Part shown: piece by piece, positions 6,652 to 13,315 of the stretch
How the letters are laid out: the number at the start of each line of letters is the position of its first letter
Position numbering within the stretch: the first letter of the stretch is position 1
Source of the DNA: a virus
Length of the DNA stretch: 63,097 nucleotides
Virus record (IMG/VR): IMGVR_UViG_3300028840_003063
Location: 1-63,097 of that record
Direction: 5' to 3' (one strand)
The notes under the pieces: generated by a model
What the model saw: only the letters and a program-made list of their open reading frames with translations
Database searches by the model: none
What the model was told of the DNA's origin: nothing
Program-made: the position numbers and the translations under genes

Positions 6652-7322
6652 TGGCAATATTTAGGAAAGTTCATTTAGAATTTTGGAATGATGATGAAAT
6701 ATTAGAATATACACCAGAAGATAAATACTTTTTTTTATTTTTAATGACAAACCCAAAAACTAAACAATGCGGTATATATAAAATAAGTATGAAACAAATG
6801 GAATATTATACAGGTTATAATAAAGATACTTTAAATAATCTGGTTGAAAGGTTTGAAAATAAATATAAAAAGATACGATATAATAAAGAAACAAAAGAAA
6901 TGGCAATTAAAAATTGGGCTAAATATAATTACTCTGAGAGTCCAAAAATAAAAGCTTGTATAGAAAAAGAGCTTTTAGATGTTAAAGATGCATTATTGAT
7001 AGAGTATGTATACTCTATGGATACTGTATGCATAGAGTATCCCAATAAGAATAAGAATAAGAATAAGAATAAGAAAGAAGGCTTATATGGAGAATTAAAT
7101 AATGTTCGTTTAACAGAAGACGAATATGAAAGACTAATTAAAGACTATGGAGAAACTATTATAACTAAATATATAAATTCACTTTCTCTCTATCAGCATA
7201 TGGATAAATATAAAGATCACAATAAAGCCCTACGTTCATGGTTAAATAAAGACGATATAAAAAAGCTTAGTCAAACGCCCAAACGTAAATGGATAATACC
7301 AGAAAAACAGGATAAGCTATGA
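6651..7322 (+). CDS. Replisome organiser / DnaD-like replication initiator, 223 aa
   Basis: The N-terminus (FRKVHLEFWNDDEI, TPEDKYFFLFLMTNP, GIYKISMKQMEYYTGY) matches the winged-helix domain of phage replisome organisers. The C-terminal part (LTEDEYERLIKDYGE..., HNKALRSWLNKD) is the usual partner segment. A KNKNKNKNKN linker at about 131-140 comes from an AATAAG/AAGAAT repeat. It precedes the helicase and overlaps it by four bases, as loaders commonly do. The role, binding the origin and loading DnaB, is inferred from family and context. Confidence 0.7.
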   Translation: MAIFRKVHLEFWNDDEILEYTPEDKYFFLFLMTNPKTKQCGIYKISMKQMEYYTGYNKDTLNNLVERFENKYKKIRYNKETKEMAIKNWAKYNYSESPKIKACIEKELLDVKDALLIEYVYSMDTVCIEYPNKNKNKNKNKKEGLYGELNNVRLTEDEYERLIKDYGETIITKYINSLSLYQHMDKYKDHNKALRSWLNKDDIKKLSQTPKRKWIIPEKQDKL

Positions 7323-8542
7323 AAAATTTAGAATACATTATATTCGCATGCATATTTTATGAGTATGAACATTACATAAAAGTTTTATCTATGGGCAATA
7401 TTTTTATTGAACTTAAATTATACTTTGACACCTTAAAAGAAATGTATGATAAGAACTATAAAATATCATCTTTTTTATTTAAGGATATTTTAAAAAGTAA
7501 AAATATAGATACATCTAAAATAGAGGACGTATTAGATAACCTAGATAATGAGGATGATAATTTTGATTATTACCTAGATAAATATTTAGAAGAATATAAC
7601 GAAAAAAACATTAAATCATTATTTAAGCAATATGAATATAAAAATTTAACTTTAAATGAACTTGAAGATAAAATAATAAATGATAAGAAGATTGTTAATT
7701 TATCTAATAGCCAAAGTATTGCAAGAGTTTACAGTCATGAAGATTTTGAAAAACCAATTAAATCTTTAAAAACAGGTTTTAAATGGTTTGATAATTTTGA
7801 AGGTGGTTTTAGGGTAGGAGAATTAATTAATATAGCAGCCAGAACATCGATAGGAAAAACGAGTCAGCTAAAAATGTTAGCTTTAAATATGTTTAAAGAA
7901 AGACCAGCTATATTTTCATTTGAAATGTCAAAAGAAAGAATATCCAAAGATATATTAGCGACATTAGCAGGTGTTAGCAAAAGAAGATATGCAGCGGGGA
8001 TGCTAGATACAATTGATCAAGAAAAAGTTGATCATGTAAAAAAGAATTTTTATAATGATTTTAACAATATGGAAATTGTAGATAAAAACATTGGTGTTGA
8101 TATGTTATGCATGGAAGCTAAAAGATTAAAAAGAACAAAAAATACAGGCATTATATTTATAGATTATTTACAGATAATAAGAGCTATCATGTTAGAGAAA
8201 AAAGATTTAAGGATAAAAATTAATTATATATCTATGAAGTTACAAAATCTCGCACAGGAATTACAAATACCAGTTGTTGTATTAGCACAACTTAATAGAC
8301 AAGCTGAGGATAGAAAACATCCAATATTAAGAGACTTAAAAGAATCAGGCAAAATCGAAGAGGATGCCGATGTTGTATGGATGCTTGCTAATGAGCAATG
8401 GATTGATGAAAACATGAAAACAGAAGTTATTTTATGGAATGGCATAAGAAAAAACCGTAATGGTGCAACGGGCAAGTTTTTTACACATTTTAACAAGGTC
8501 ACAGGGTTTATACAAGATTGTGATTATGAAGAAAATAAATAG
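7319..8542 (+). CDS. dnaB: Replicative DnaB-family helicase, 407 aa
   Basis: RecA-like core with Walker A ARTSIGKT (174-181), Walker B IFIDYLQ (279-285), QLNRQ (324-328) and the EEDADVVWML segment (347-356), all diagnostic for DnaB. The N-terminal 140 residues are the divergent helical domain. It unwinds the fork as a hexamer in the 5'-3' direction. No polymerase or primase gene is visible in the window, so the phage must use host enzymes for synthesis. Confidence 0.92.
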   Translation: MKNLEYIIFACIFYEYEHYIKVLSMGNIFIELKLYFDTLKEMYDKNYKISSFLFKDILKSKNIDTSKIEDVLDNLDNEDDNFDYYLDKYLEEYNEKNIKSLFKQYEYKNLTLNELEDKIINDKKIVNLSNSQSIARVYSHEDFEKPIKSLKTGFKWFDNFEGGFRVGELINIAARTSIGKTSQLKMLALNMFKERPAIFSFEMSKERISKDILATLAGVSKRRYAAGMLDTIDQEKVDHVKKNFYNDFNNMEIVDKNIGVDMLCMEAKRLKRTKNTGIIFIDYLQIIRAIMLEKKDLRIKINYISMKLQNLAQELQIPVVVLAQLNRQAEDRKHPILRDLKESGKIEEDADVVWMLANEQWIDENMKTEVILWNGIRKNRNGATGKFFTHFNKVTGFIQDCDYEENK

Positions 8543-8550
8543 GAGTTAAT

Positions 8551-9220
8551 ATGAATGTCGTATATAATTGTGATTGCATGGAATACATGAAAGATATTGA
8601 AGATAAATGTTTTGATTTAACATTAACTGATCCTCCGTATAATGTAGGCTTAGACTATAATTCATATAATGATAATAAAGATGATTATTATGAATGGTGT
8701 GATATATGGTTTAAAGAGTTATTAAGGATTAGCGATACTGTTGTGTTTACACCTGGGTTTAATAATATTAAACATTGGATTAAAAAAGACTATAAAGAAA
8801 TCATTATTTGGATTAAAAAAAAATTCTTGTACTAGAAATTCTCTAGGCGGTTTTCATATATGGGAACCTATTATGTTTTTTGGAAAAATTCAAAAAAAAA
8901 TTATGAATAATGTTATAGAACATCCTATTTCTATTCAAGAAAATGCTAAATTTCATAGATGTCCAAAAAATTTAAAATTTTGGAAAATATTATTATCAAA
9001 AATTATAAGCCCACCTGCAAATATATTTGATCCGTTTTTAGGGAGTGGCACATCTCGTATAGCTTGTTATGAATTAGGCTTTGACTTTATAGGATGTGAG
9101 TTTGACAAGGATTACTGGGAAGCGCAAGAAAAAAGATTCATGGAGTTTAAAAAGAAATTTCATAATGAATTTTATATAGGTGAAGCTGATTTATTTAAAG
9201 GGCTTGACAACCCATCATAA
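8551..9220 (+). pseudogene. Beta-class DNA methyltransferase (N6-adenine/N4-cytosine), split by a frameshift at A9
   Basis: The first frame has the catalytic DPPY (27-30) and ends early at 8833-8835. A second frame carries HIWEPIMFFGK, NIFDPFLGSGTSRIA (SAM-binding motif I, DPFLGSG) and FIGCEFDKDYW. The order DPPY before FxGxG marks the beta class. The frames meet at a run of nine A (8815-8823); eight A would give a continuous protein of about 222 aa reading WIKKNSCTRN across the joint. It is therefore inactive as read, or expressed by slippage, or the run is miscalled. Confidence 0.8.
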
Positions 9221-9232
9221 ATATTATATAAT
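9204..9232 (+). promoter_or_regulatory. Perfect consensus sigma70 promoter
   Basis: TTGACA (9204-9209), exactly 17 bases, TATAAT (9227-9232). It lies at the end of the methyltransferase gene and faces the genes at 9278 and 9511. Confidence 0.85.
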
Positions 9233-9277
9233 ATGTATATATACCTATTATATAAAAGATAATTTAAAGAGGATAAT

Positions 9278-9514
9278 ATGTTAAACTACATTAAACAACA
9301 AACGGAAGAATTAATCTTAAAGTATCACAAAGATCATATAGTAATTAGACGTTACTTATTTGACAGTGATACATATGATCTTTTAAAATCTAAGGGAATA
9401 ACAAAGATTAATCAATATAAAGTTGGTGTTAATGTAAATGGTGTTAAGAATACATGTAGTATTGTCGGTGATAATATAATTGCAACAATAGGATTAGCGG
9501 GGTATAAGATATGA
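9278..9514 (+). CDS. Unknown protein, 78 aa
   Basis: ATG behind AAAGAGGATAAT, 45 bases after a perfect promoter. Mixed alpha/beta composition (IVIRRYLFDSDTYDLL, YKVGVNVNG, IATIGLAGYKI), no known motif. Its stop overlaps the start of a zinc-ribbon gene. Function unknown. Confidence 0.65.
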   Translation: MLNYIKQQTEELILKYHKDHIVIRRYLFDSDTYDLLKSKGITKINQYKVGVNVNGVKNTCSIVGDNIIATIGLAGYKI

Positions 9515-9666
9515 AAATTGAAGAGCCAAATTTTATAGGTGAAAACGGTAAAATATATTTAGTTAGGTGCCCTAAATGTTATAGAGAAAATTATATTCAT
9601 GCTGTGAACAGTGGACAATGTGCCTGGTGTAACTTCAAATATAAAAAAGAAACCAATATTAATTAA
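9511..9666 (+). CDS. Small zinc-ribbon protein, 51 aa
   Basis: Two CxxC pairs (C20-P-K-C23 and C37-A-W-C40) form a zinc ribbon. The start overlaps the upstream gene (ATGA). Such small ribbons bind nucleic acid or proteins; no specific role can be read. Confidence 0.6.
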   Translation: MKIEEPNFIGENGKIYLVRCPKCYRENYIHAVNSGQCAWCNFKYKKETNIN

Positions 9667-9819
9667 AATAGCGTCAGTATGATATTTAATCATCCTTTAC
9701 ATAAGCTTAAAATCGACGTGTAGTTAAACAAAAACGTAATAATTATAAATAATTAGTAAATATGTAAATATTTGCAATGAGGGTGCAATTTTAAGCAAAT
9801 AAACAATTTAATATTTTTG

Positions 9820-9847
9820 TTGACATACAAAAATAATGTGCTATAAT
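9820..9847 (+). promoter_or_regulatory. Consensus promoter of the structured-RNA cluster
   Basis: TTGACA (9820-9825), 16 bases, TATAAT (9842-9847). The expected start, 6-8 bases on, coincides with the first bases of the closing helix of the first structured RNA (9853). This positioning argues that the RNAs are true transcripts. Confidence 0.8.
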
Positions 9848-9852
9848 TAAAT

Positions 9853-9963
9853 ATAGTTGCTATGTGGCGGACAGATGCTAACGGCCGGTAAGAGTAATAG
9901 GCGTCAAAAAAGGTTGGCTAGCGCCGAATGAAAGGCTAGTAAAGGACTTACCATAGCAACTAT
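9853..9963 (+). ncRNA. Structured tRNA-like RNA A
   Basis: ATAGTTGCTATG (9853-9864) pairs perfectly with CATAGCAACTAT (9952-9963), a 12-bp closing helix. After one T comes a D-arm-like hairpin (GGC...GCC, 9866-9886). GTAAG (9888-9892) pairs with CTTAC (9947-9951), which abuts the closing helix exactly as a T-stem abuts an acceptor stem. Inside lies CTAGC / GCTAG (9918-9922 with 9934-9938). No anticodon arm is recognisable. It starts at a consensus promoter. Confidence 0.7.
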
Positions 9964-9975
9964 TTTATATTCATC

Positions 9976-10026
9976 AATAGCGAAAGTGGGCTTCAAGTTC
10001 TGTTTAGCGAAAGTTAACTAGCTATT
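9976..10026 (+). other. Stem-loop between RNAs A and B
   Basis: AATAGC (9976-9981) pairs with GCTATT (10021-10026) around a 39-base loop that contains a second TAGCGAAAGT; the helix is followed by TTTTG. It could be a spacer, a weak terminator or a degenerate further member of the RNA family. Confidence 0.35.
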
Positions 10027-10034
10027 TTTGAATT

Positions 10035-10148
10035 AAGGCAGGGTGGCGGAATAGAGACGCCTCATGCGCCAAATAAGACATGTGACATTTAAGTATTGTG
10101 CGCCCATAAGTCGCAAAAACTGTAAGAATCGAATCTTACCCCTGCCTT
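10035..10148 (+). ncRNA. Structured tRNA-like RNA B (class II tRNA-derived)
   Basis: AAGGCAGGG (10035-10043) pairs with CCCTGCCTT (10140-10148). It differs from the closing helix of the other three but is fully complementary. TGGCGGAATAGAGACGCC (10044-10061) is close to the start of bacterial tRNA-Leu/Ser but lacks the GG of the D-loop. GTAAG (10122-10126) and CTTAC (10135-10139) enclose AATCGAAT, a T-loop-like octamer retaining TCGA. The roughly 60 bases between show no 5-bp/7-base anticodon arm. A T-run follows (TTTT then TTTTTT). Confidence 0.7.
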
Positions 10149-10164
10149 TTATTTAAGTTTTTTG

Positions 10165-10373
10165 ATAGTTGCTATGTGGCGATATTGCCCTTAATTAGGT
10201 TCGAGTCCTAAGTCTGGGGAAGCGATAATTAAAAGTTATCATCTAGGGAACTAGCCCCAGACATGGTCACAGGGACATCATGTAAGGTGACTATACTAGT
10301 AACATCGTAGTGATGTAAAACAATAATGATAGCCAAAGCGGGCTACTAGTCAAATCCTTACCATAGCAACTAT
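10165..10373 (+). ncRNA. Structured tRNA-like RNA C (largest, 209 nt)
   Basis: It has the same 12-bp closing helix as RNA A (10165-10176 with 10362-10373), the TGGCG start with a GGC/GCC hairpin, and GTAAGG (10282-10287) paired with CCTTAC (10356-10361). Extra domains: a textbook T-arm TTAGG-TTCGAGT-CCTAA, an 8-bp helix GTCTGGGG / CCCCAGAC enclosing hairpins GATAA-TTAAAAG-TTATC and CTAG-GGAA-CTAG, and a 6-bp CTAGTA / TACTAG helix enclosing two more hairpins. No open reading frame explains this stretch. Confidence 0.7.
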
Positions 10374-10399
10374 TTTATTATAAAAAAAGGAGAATTAAT

Positions 10400-10645
10400 A
10401 TGAATAATTTTAAAATTGAATTAGGTACAAAAGTAAAAAGCAATATATCGGGCTTTAAGGGTATTGTTGTATCAAGATCAGAGCATCTTAATGGATGTTA
10501 TAGATATTGGGTTGCACCAAAAGTTGATAAAGATGGTAAGTTACCTGATGGTTATTGGTTTGATGAGCATGAATTAGAAATTATTGAACTTAAAATAAAA
10601 TCAAAGAAGGTTAATACTGGTGGATTTCCATCAAATATAAAATAA
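10400..10645 (+). CDS. SH3-like phage protein, 81 aa (paralogue of 57844-58110)
   Basis: Start after AAAAGGAGAATT. The pattern FKIELGTKVKSNISGFKGIVVSR, HLNGCYRYWV, GYWFDEHELEII is a small beta-barrel common in phages, with a conserved NGC-R-Y turn. A diverged second copy lies in the leftward operon. The gene sits between structured RNAs C and D, which suggests they are co-transcribed. Function unknown; KOW/SH3-like folds often bind RNA or protein. Confidence 0.7.
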   Translation: MNNFKIELGTKVKSNISGFKGIVVSRSEHLNGCYRYWVAPKVDKDGKLPDGYWFDEHELEIIELKIKSKKVNTGGFPSNIK

Positions 10646-10651
10646 AAAAAA

Positions 10652-10712
10652 TGGAGCCACAATCCTTAACTGTGTTGGCATCTTTGAAGATTAGATGAAG
10701 GGACAAGACCTG
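10652..10712 (+). other. Two small hairpins upstream of RNA D
   Basis: CACA / TGTG with flanking GCC / GGC, and CATCT / AGATG around a nine-base loop, lie between the SH3-like gene and RNA D. They could be a leader or processing element. No coding frame is evident. Confidence 0.3.
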
Positions 10713-10720
10713 AAATTAAA

Positions 10721-10864
10721 ATAGTTGCTATGTGGCGGAATAGAGACGCCCTATGCGAAGTAGTAACTTTGCCATAAGTAATACGCGTGGCTTATGGGTA
10801 ACAGAGCGAGAAAACATAGAGCTATGATCAAGATGTAAGTATCAAATCTTACCATAGCAACTAT
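10721..10864 (+). ncRNA. Structured tRNA-like RNA D
   Basis: It has the 12-bp closing helix of A and C (10721-10732 with 10853-10864). The 18 bases TGGCGGAATAGAGACGCC (10733-10750) are identical to RNA B. GTAAG (10835-10839) and CTTAC (10848-10852) enclose TATCAAAT. The middle folds into GCGAAG / CTTTGC, CCATAAG / CTTATGG and CATA-GAGC-TATG hairpins. It ends 20 bases before the GIY-YIG gene. Confidence 0.7.
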
Positions 10865-10883
10865 ATTTAATATTGGAGTAATT

Positions 10884-11705
10884 ATGCAAGTATTTTGTCC
10901 ATACGCAAATCCACAAAAAATGGGTTATATTTATAAAATCACAAATGTTATAAATAATAAAATATATATAGGACAAAGAAAAGGATTACCAAACGAAACT
11001 AAAAATTACTATGGTTCTGGAAAAATCATAAAAAGAGCAATCGTAAAATATGGGGATAAAAATTTTATAAAAGAAATATTAAATATTTCATTTAGGCATA
11101 ATTTAAATTTTTTAGAAAAATTTTGGATAAATTATTTTAAACAAAATAATTTTATATTATATAATATAGGGGATGGCGGTTTAGGAAATAATGGCGGATA
11201 TAATAAAGGGAAAAAATTATCAATAGAAACAAAAAATAAAATCAGTAAGGCATTACAAAATATTAAAAGGTCAGAAAATTTTAAAAATAAAATAAGTAAA
11301 ACATTAAAAAGAAAATATAAAAACGGAGAACGATTACCAGCAAATTTAAATAAAAACATGTCTAATAAAACAAAAATAAAAATGAGTATTTCTCATAAGG
11401 GTATGGTGTTTTCAGAAGAACACAAACAAAAATTAAGTCAATTACATATAGGAAAACCAAAAAGCAAAGAACACAAACAAAAATTAAGGGAAGCTAAGTT
11501 AGGGAAAAAACAATCAAATATCCATATTGAAAAAAGAATAGAAAAAATAAGAGGTAAAATATATATAACTAAACAAGAAAAATGGGATAGAATAGGTAAA
11601 ACACAAGAAGAATGTTTGTGTGGATGTGGATTAAAATGTCATAAATTATTTTATCATGGGCATAATTCAAGATATAAACATCCTAGTAAATATAAAGGAG
11701 AATAA
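10884..11705 (+). CDS. GIY-YIG homing endonuclease with NUMOD3 repeats, 273 aa
   Basis: GIY-YIG domain near residues 13-95 (GYIYKITN, KIYIGQRKG, with E68-type FLEKFWI) followed by NUMOD3 DNA-binding repeats (FSEEHKQKLSQLHIGK, SKEHKQKLREAKLGK) and a C-terminal CLCGCG cysteine segment. The first 11 residues, MQVFCPYANPQ, do not belong to the endonuclease; they copy the start of the next gene (VQIFVPFAQPY). The insert therefore captured or regenerated the start of its host gene. Confidence 0.88.
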   Translation: MQVFCPYANPQKMGYIYKITNVINNKIYIGQRKGLPNETKNYYGSGKIIKRAIVKYGDKNFIKEILNISFRHNLNFLEKFWINYFKQNNFILYNIGDGGLGNNGGYNKGKKLSIETKNKISKALQNIKRSENFKNKISKTLKRKYKNGERLPANLNKNMSNKTKIKMSISHKGMVFSEEHKQKLSQLHIGKPKSKEHKQKLREAKLGKKQSNIHIEKRIEKIRGKIYITKQEKWDRIGKTQEECLCGCGLKCHKLFYHGHNSRYKHPSKYKGE

Positions 11706-11706
11706 A

Positions 11707-12129
11707 GTGCAAATTTTCGTTCCTTTTGCTCAACCATATAAAACTGCTCGTTGCTTGGATAATCGTAGGCTTGCAAAACAGATTATTGAGGCAATCCAGA
11801 TATTATCAGCTAATACTAAAATAAATGTAGGATGGAAAATTCCAAAATATATTTATAATCATCCTAATACTTTACTGTGGAAAGATGATAATCCATATTT
11901 AGTTTATTATTCGTTGATTTTATGTGATGTATTTTATACAAGAAGAAAAAAACATCATAAATCAAAAGATTTAATAAATAAACATTTTTTTAACTATGCG
12001 CTCGAATCAGATTATATTTATAAAAATAATTTAAAACATATAACACCTGAATTTTGCAAACAACATCAACGAAAATTATTAGAAAAAAATTATGATTATT
12101 ATAAAATATATTTTGGAGAAATGATATGA
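11707..12129 (+). CDS. Pyrimidine-dimer-glycosylase-like (MSMEG_6728 type) protein, 140 aa
   Basis: I take GTG at 11707, after AAAGGAGAATAAA, because the family starts at this point (QIFVPFAQPYKTARCLDNRRLAKQ). Conserved later segments are GWK-PKYIYNHPNTLLWKDD and YYSLILCDVFYTR. Relatives are often annotated as pyrimidine dimer DNA glycosylase, though biochemical proof is thin. The GIY-YIG gene sits immediately upstream, fused to a duplicate of this gene's first codons. Confidence 0.65.
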   Translation: MQIFVPFAQPYKTARCLDNRRLAKQIIEAIQILSANTKINVGWKIPKYIYNHPNTLLWKDDNPYLVYYSLILCDVFYTRRKKHHKSKDLINKHFFNYALESDYIYKNNLKHITPEFCKQHQRKLLEKNYDYYKIYFGEMI

Positions 12130-12356
12130 ATAAAGAATGTGCTAATATAAACTATAAATATCATTATGATATAGAATTATTGCCATATATATTATATGCT
12201 CCAAAGATACAATGGCAATCAGGAATAAAAAAATCAAAAGTTAATATTGATAAAGATTTAATTGAGTGGTTTAAAGAGTTTGTTCAAATACATAATTCTT
12301 ATTATGATATAGATCAAGCAAAAATATTTTTAAAACAATTAAATATACAGGATTAA
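12126..12356 (+). CDS. Unknown protein, 76 aa
   Basis: ATG overlaps the upstream TGA. Aromatic-rich, acidic/basic mixed composition (YKYHYDIELLPYILYAPKIQW), no known motif. It is followed within two bases by an HNH gene. Confidence 0.55.
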   Translation: MNKECANINYKYHYDIELLPYILYAPKIQWQSGIKKSKVNIDKDLIEWFKEFVQIHNSYYDIDQAKIFLKQLNIQD

Positions 12357-12358
12357 AA

Positions 12359-12754
12359 ATGACAGAGAGACATTTACAATCACTATGGAGACAAGCAGTA
12401 TTAAAGTATCATAAAAATAAATGTTTTTTATGTAATATAGACTTTTCATATGATATTTCTTTGTTGCAATGTCATCATTTTGTAAAACGCCGGAAAGTAT
12501 TTTTAAAAAATGACATCTTGAATGGATTTCCCTTATGTCATGGTTGCCATTTAGAAGCCCATACAAAAAAAGGAGAACAAAAACTAATTGAACTAATGGG
12601 TAAAAAAAGATTTAATTATTTAATAGATAATGAAGATATTAAAATAAAAGATTATTTAATGGAAAATGGATTAAATCGAAAGCAATTTAATAAGATAATA
12701 GCTGAGAAGCTAAAAAAAGGGGTGCAAAATGATAATACCATACAAAGAAGCTAG
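12359..12754 (+). CDS. HNH nuclease, 131 aa
   Basis: Zinc-finger HNH fold: C22-x2-C25, CHH at 38-40, C60-x2-C63, H64 and H68. The size and the tail (KKGEQKLIELMGKKRF) resemble free-standing phage HNH or NinG-like nucleases. It overlaps the next gene by 26 bases. Homing or recombination role cannot be told apart. Confidence 0.7.
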   Translation: MTERHLQSLWRQAVLKYHKNKCFLCNIDFSYDISLLQCHHFVKRRKVFLKNDILNGFPLCHGCHLEAHTKKGEQKLIELMGKKRFNYLIDNEDIKIKDYLMENGLNRKQFNKIIAEKLKKGVQNDNTIQRS

Positions 12755-13040
12755 TTTACAAAAACAAAGTGTCCGAAAAATATGCAAAATTGCCGATTGG
12801 ATGCTGTGGCATAAAGGCTCTTATATAAGATTTGATTATTTAGAAAAATACGATGATATCGCTATATATTATCAAGGCAAAAGAAATATGGAATTAAGTA
12901 GACTTTTAAGGTTTGAATTTTATGATTTGTTAAGAAGAATATTTGAAAAAACAGAAACTTCATGGAATTATTGTATTAGAAAAATAGATATAAAAAAATA
13001 TAAAAAATTCAAAGAAAAATACATAAAATGGATAAAATAA
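12729..13040 (+). CDS. Unknown basic protein, 103 aa
   Basis: Start behind AAAGGGGTGC. Rich in lysine, tyrosine and tryptophan (ICKIADWMLWHKGSYIRFDYLEKYDD). No recognised motif. Last gene before a promoter at 13053. Confidence 0.55.
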   Translation: MIIPYKEASLQKQSVRKICKIADWMLWHKGSYIRFDYLEKYDDIAIYYQGKRNMELSRLLRFEFYDLLRRIFEKTETSWNYCIRKIDIKKYKKFKEKYIKWIK

Positions 13041-13052
13041 TTAATATTTTAG

Positions 13053-13081
13053 TTGACAAACATTAATTATTTGTATATTAT
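13053..13081 (+). promoter_or_regulatory. Sigma70 promoter before a ribbon-helix-helix gene
   Basis: TTGACA (13053-13058), 17 bases, TATTAT (13076-13081). The predicted transcript starts within ten bases of the RHH ribosome site, a layout typical of autoregulation. Confidence 0.75.
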
Positions 13082-13096
13082 TATATAGGGGTACAT

Positions 13097-13297
13097 ATGA
13101 CAAACGCAGAATATCAAAGAAAATGGGTAAAAGCACATCCAGAAAAAGTAAAAAAATATAGAAAAAATTTATTACATGTAAAACTATCAGATGAAGATTA
13201 TGAAATATTGATGAAATGGGTTAATAAACAAGGAACAACAAAAACAAATATTGTATGTAAGTCATTAAGACTGTTTGATGAACATATGGAGATATAA
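13097..13297 (+). CDS. Ribbon-helix-helix DNA-binding protein, 66 aa
   Basis: After a basic arm (YQRKWVKAHPEKVKKYRKN) comes a short strand LHVKLSDEDYEIL and two helices ending KTNIVCKSLRLF, the MetJ/Arc/CopG pattern. A dedicated promoter lies directly upstream. Probably a dimeric repressor of its own transcript and the RNA ligase/peptidase genes that follow. Confidence 0.65.
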   Translation: MTNAEYQRKWVKAHPEKVKKYRKNLLHVKLSDEDYEILMKWVNKQGTTKTNIVCKSLRLFDEHMEI

Positions 13298-13315
13298 AAA
13301 AATAAAGAGGCTTAT

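Noticed and set aside
10035-10148. Ordinary tRNA-Leu
   Set aside because: Acceptor and T-stem fit, but the D-loop lacks GG, the T-loop has eight bases, and there is no 5-bp/7-base anticodon arm in the 60-base middle.
9853-10373. MITE or inverted-repeat insertion elements (12-bp ATAGTTGCTATG termini)
   Set aside because: RNA B has a different yet complementary closing helix, internal tRNA-like helices are conserved, and I see no target-site duplication or transposase.
10165-10373. tmRNA or group I intron
   Set aside because: No tag reading frame ending in a degradation signal or typical tmRNA ends; no recognisable group I P7 core elements.
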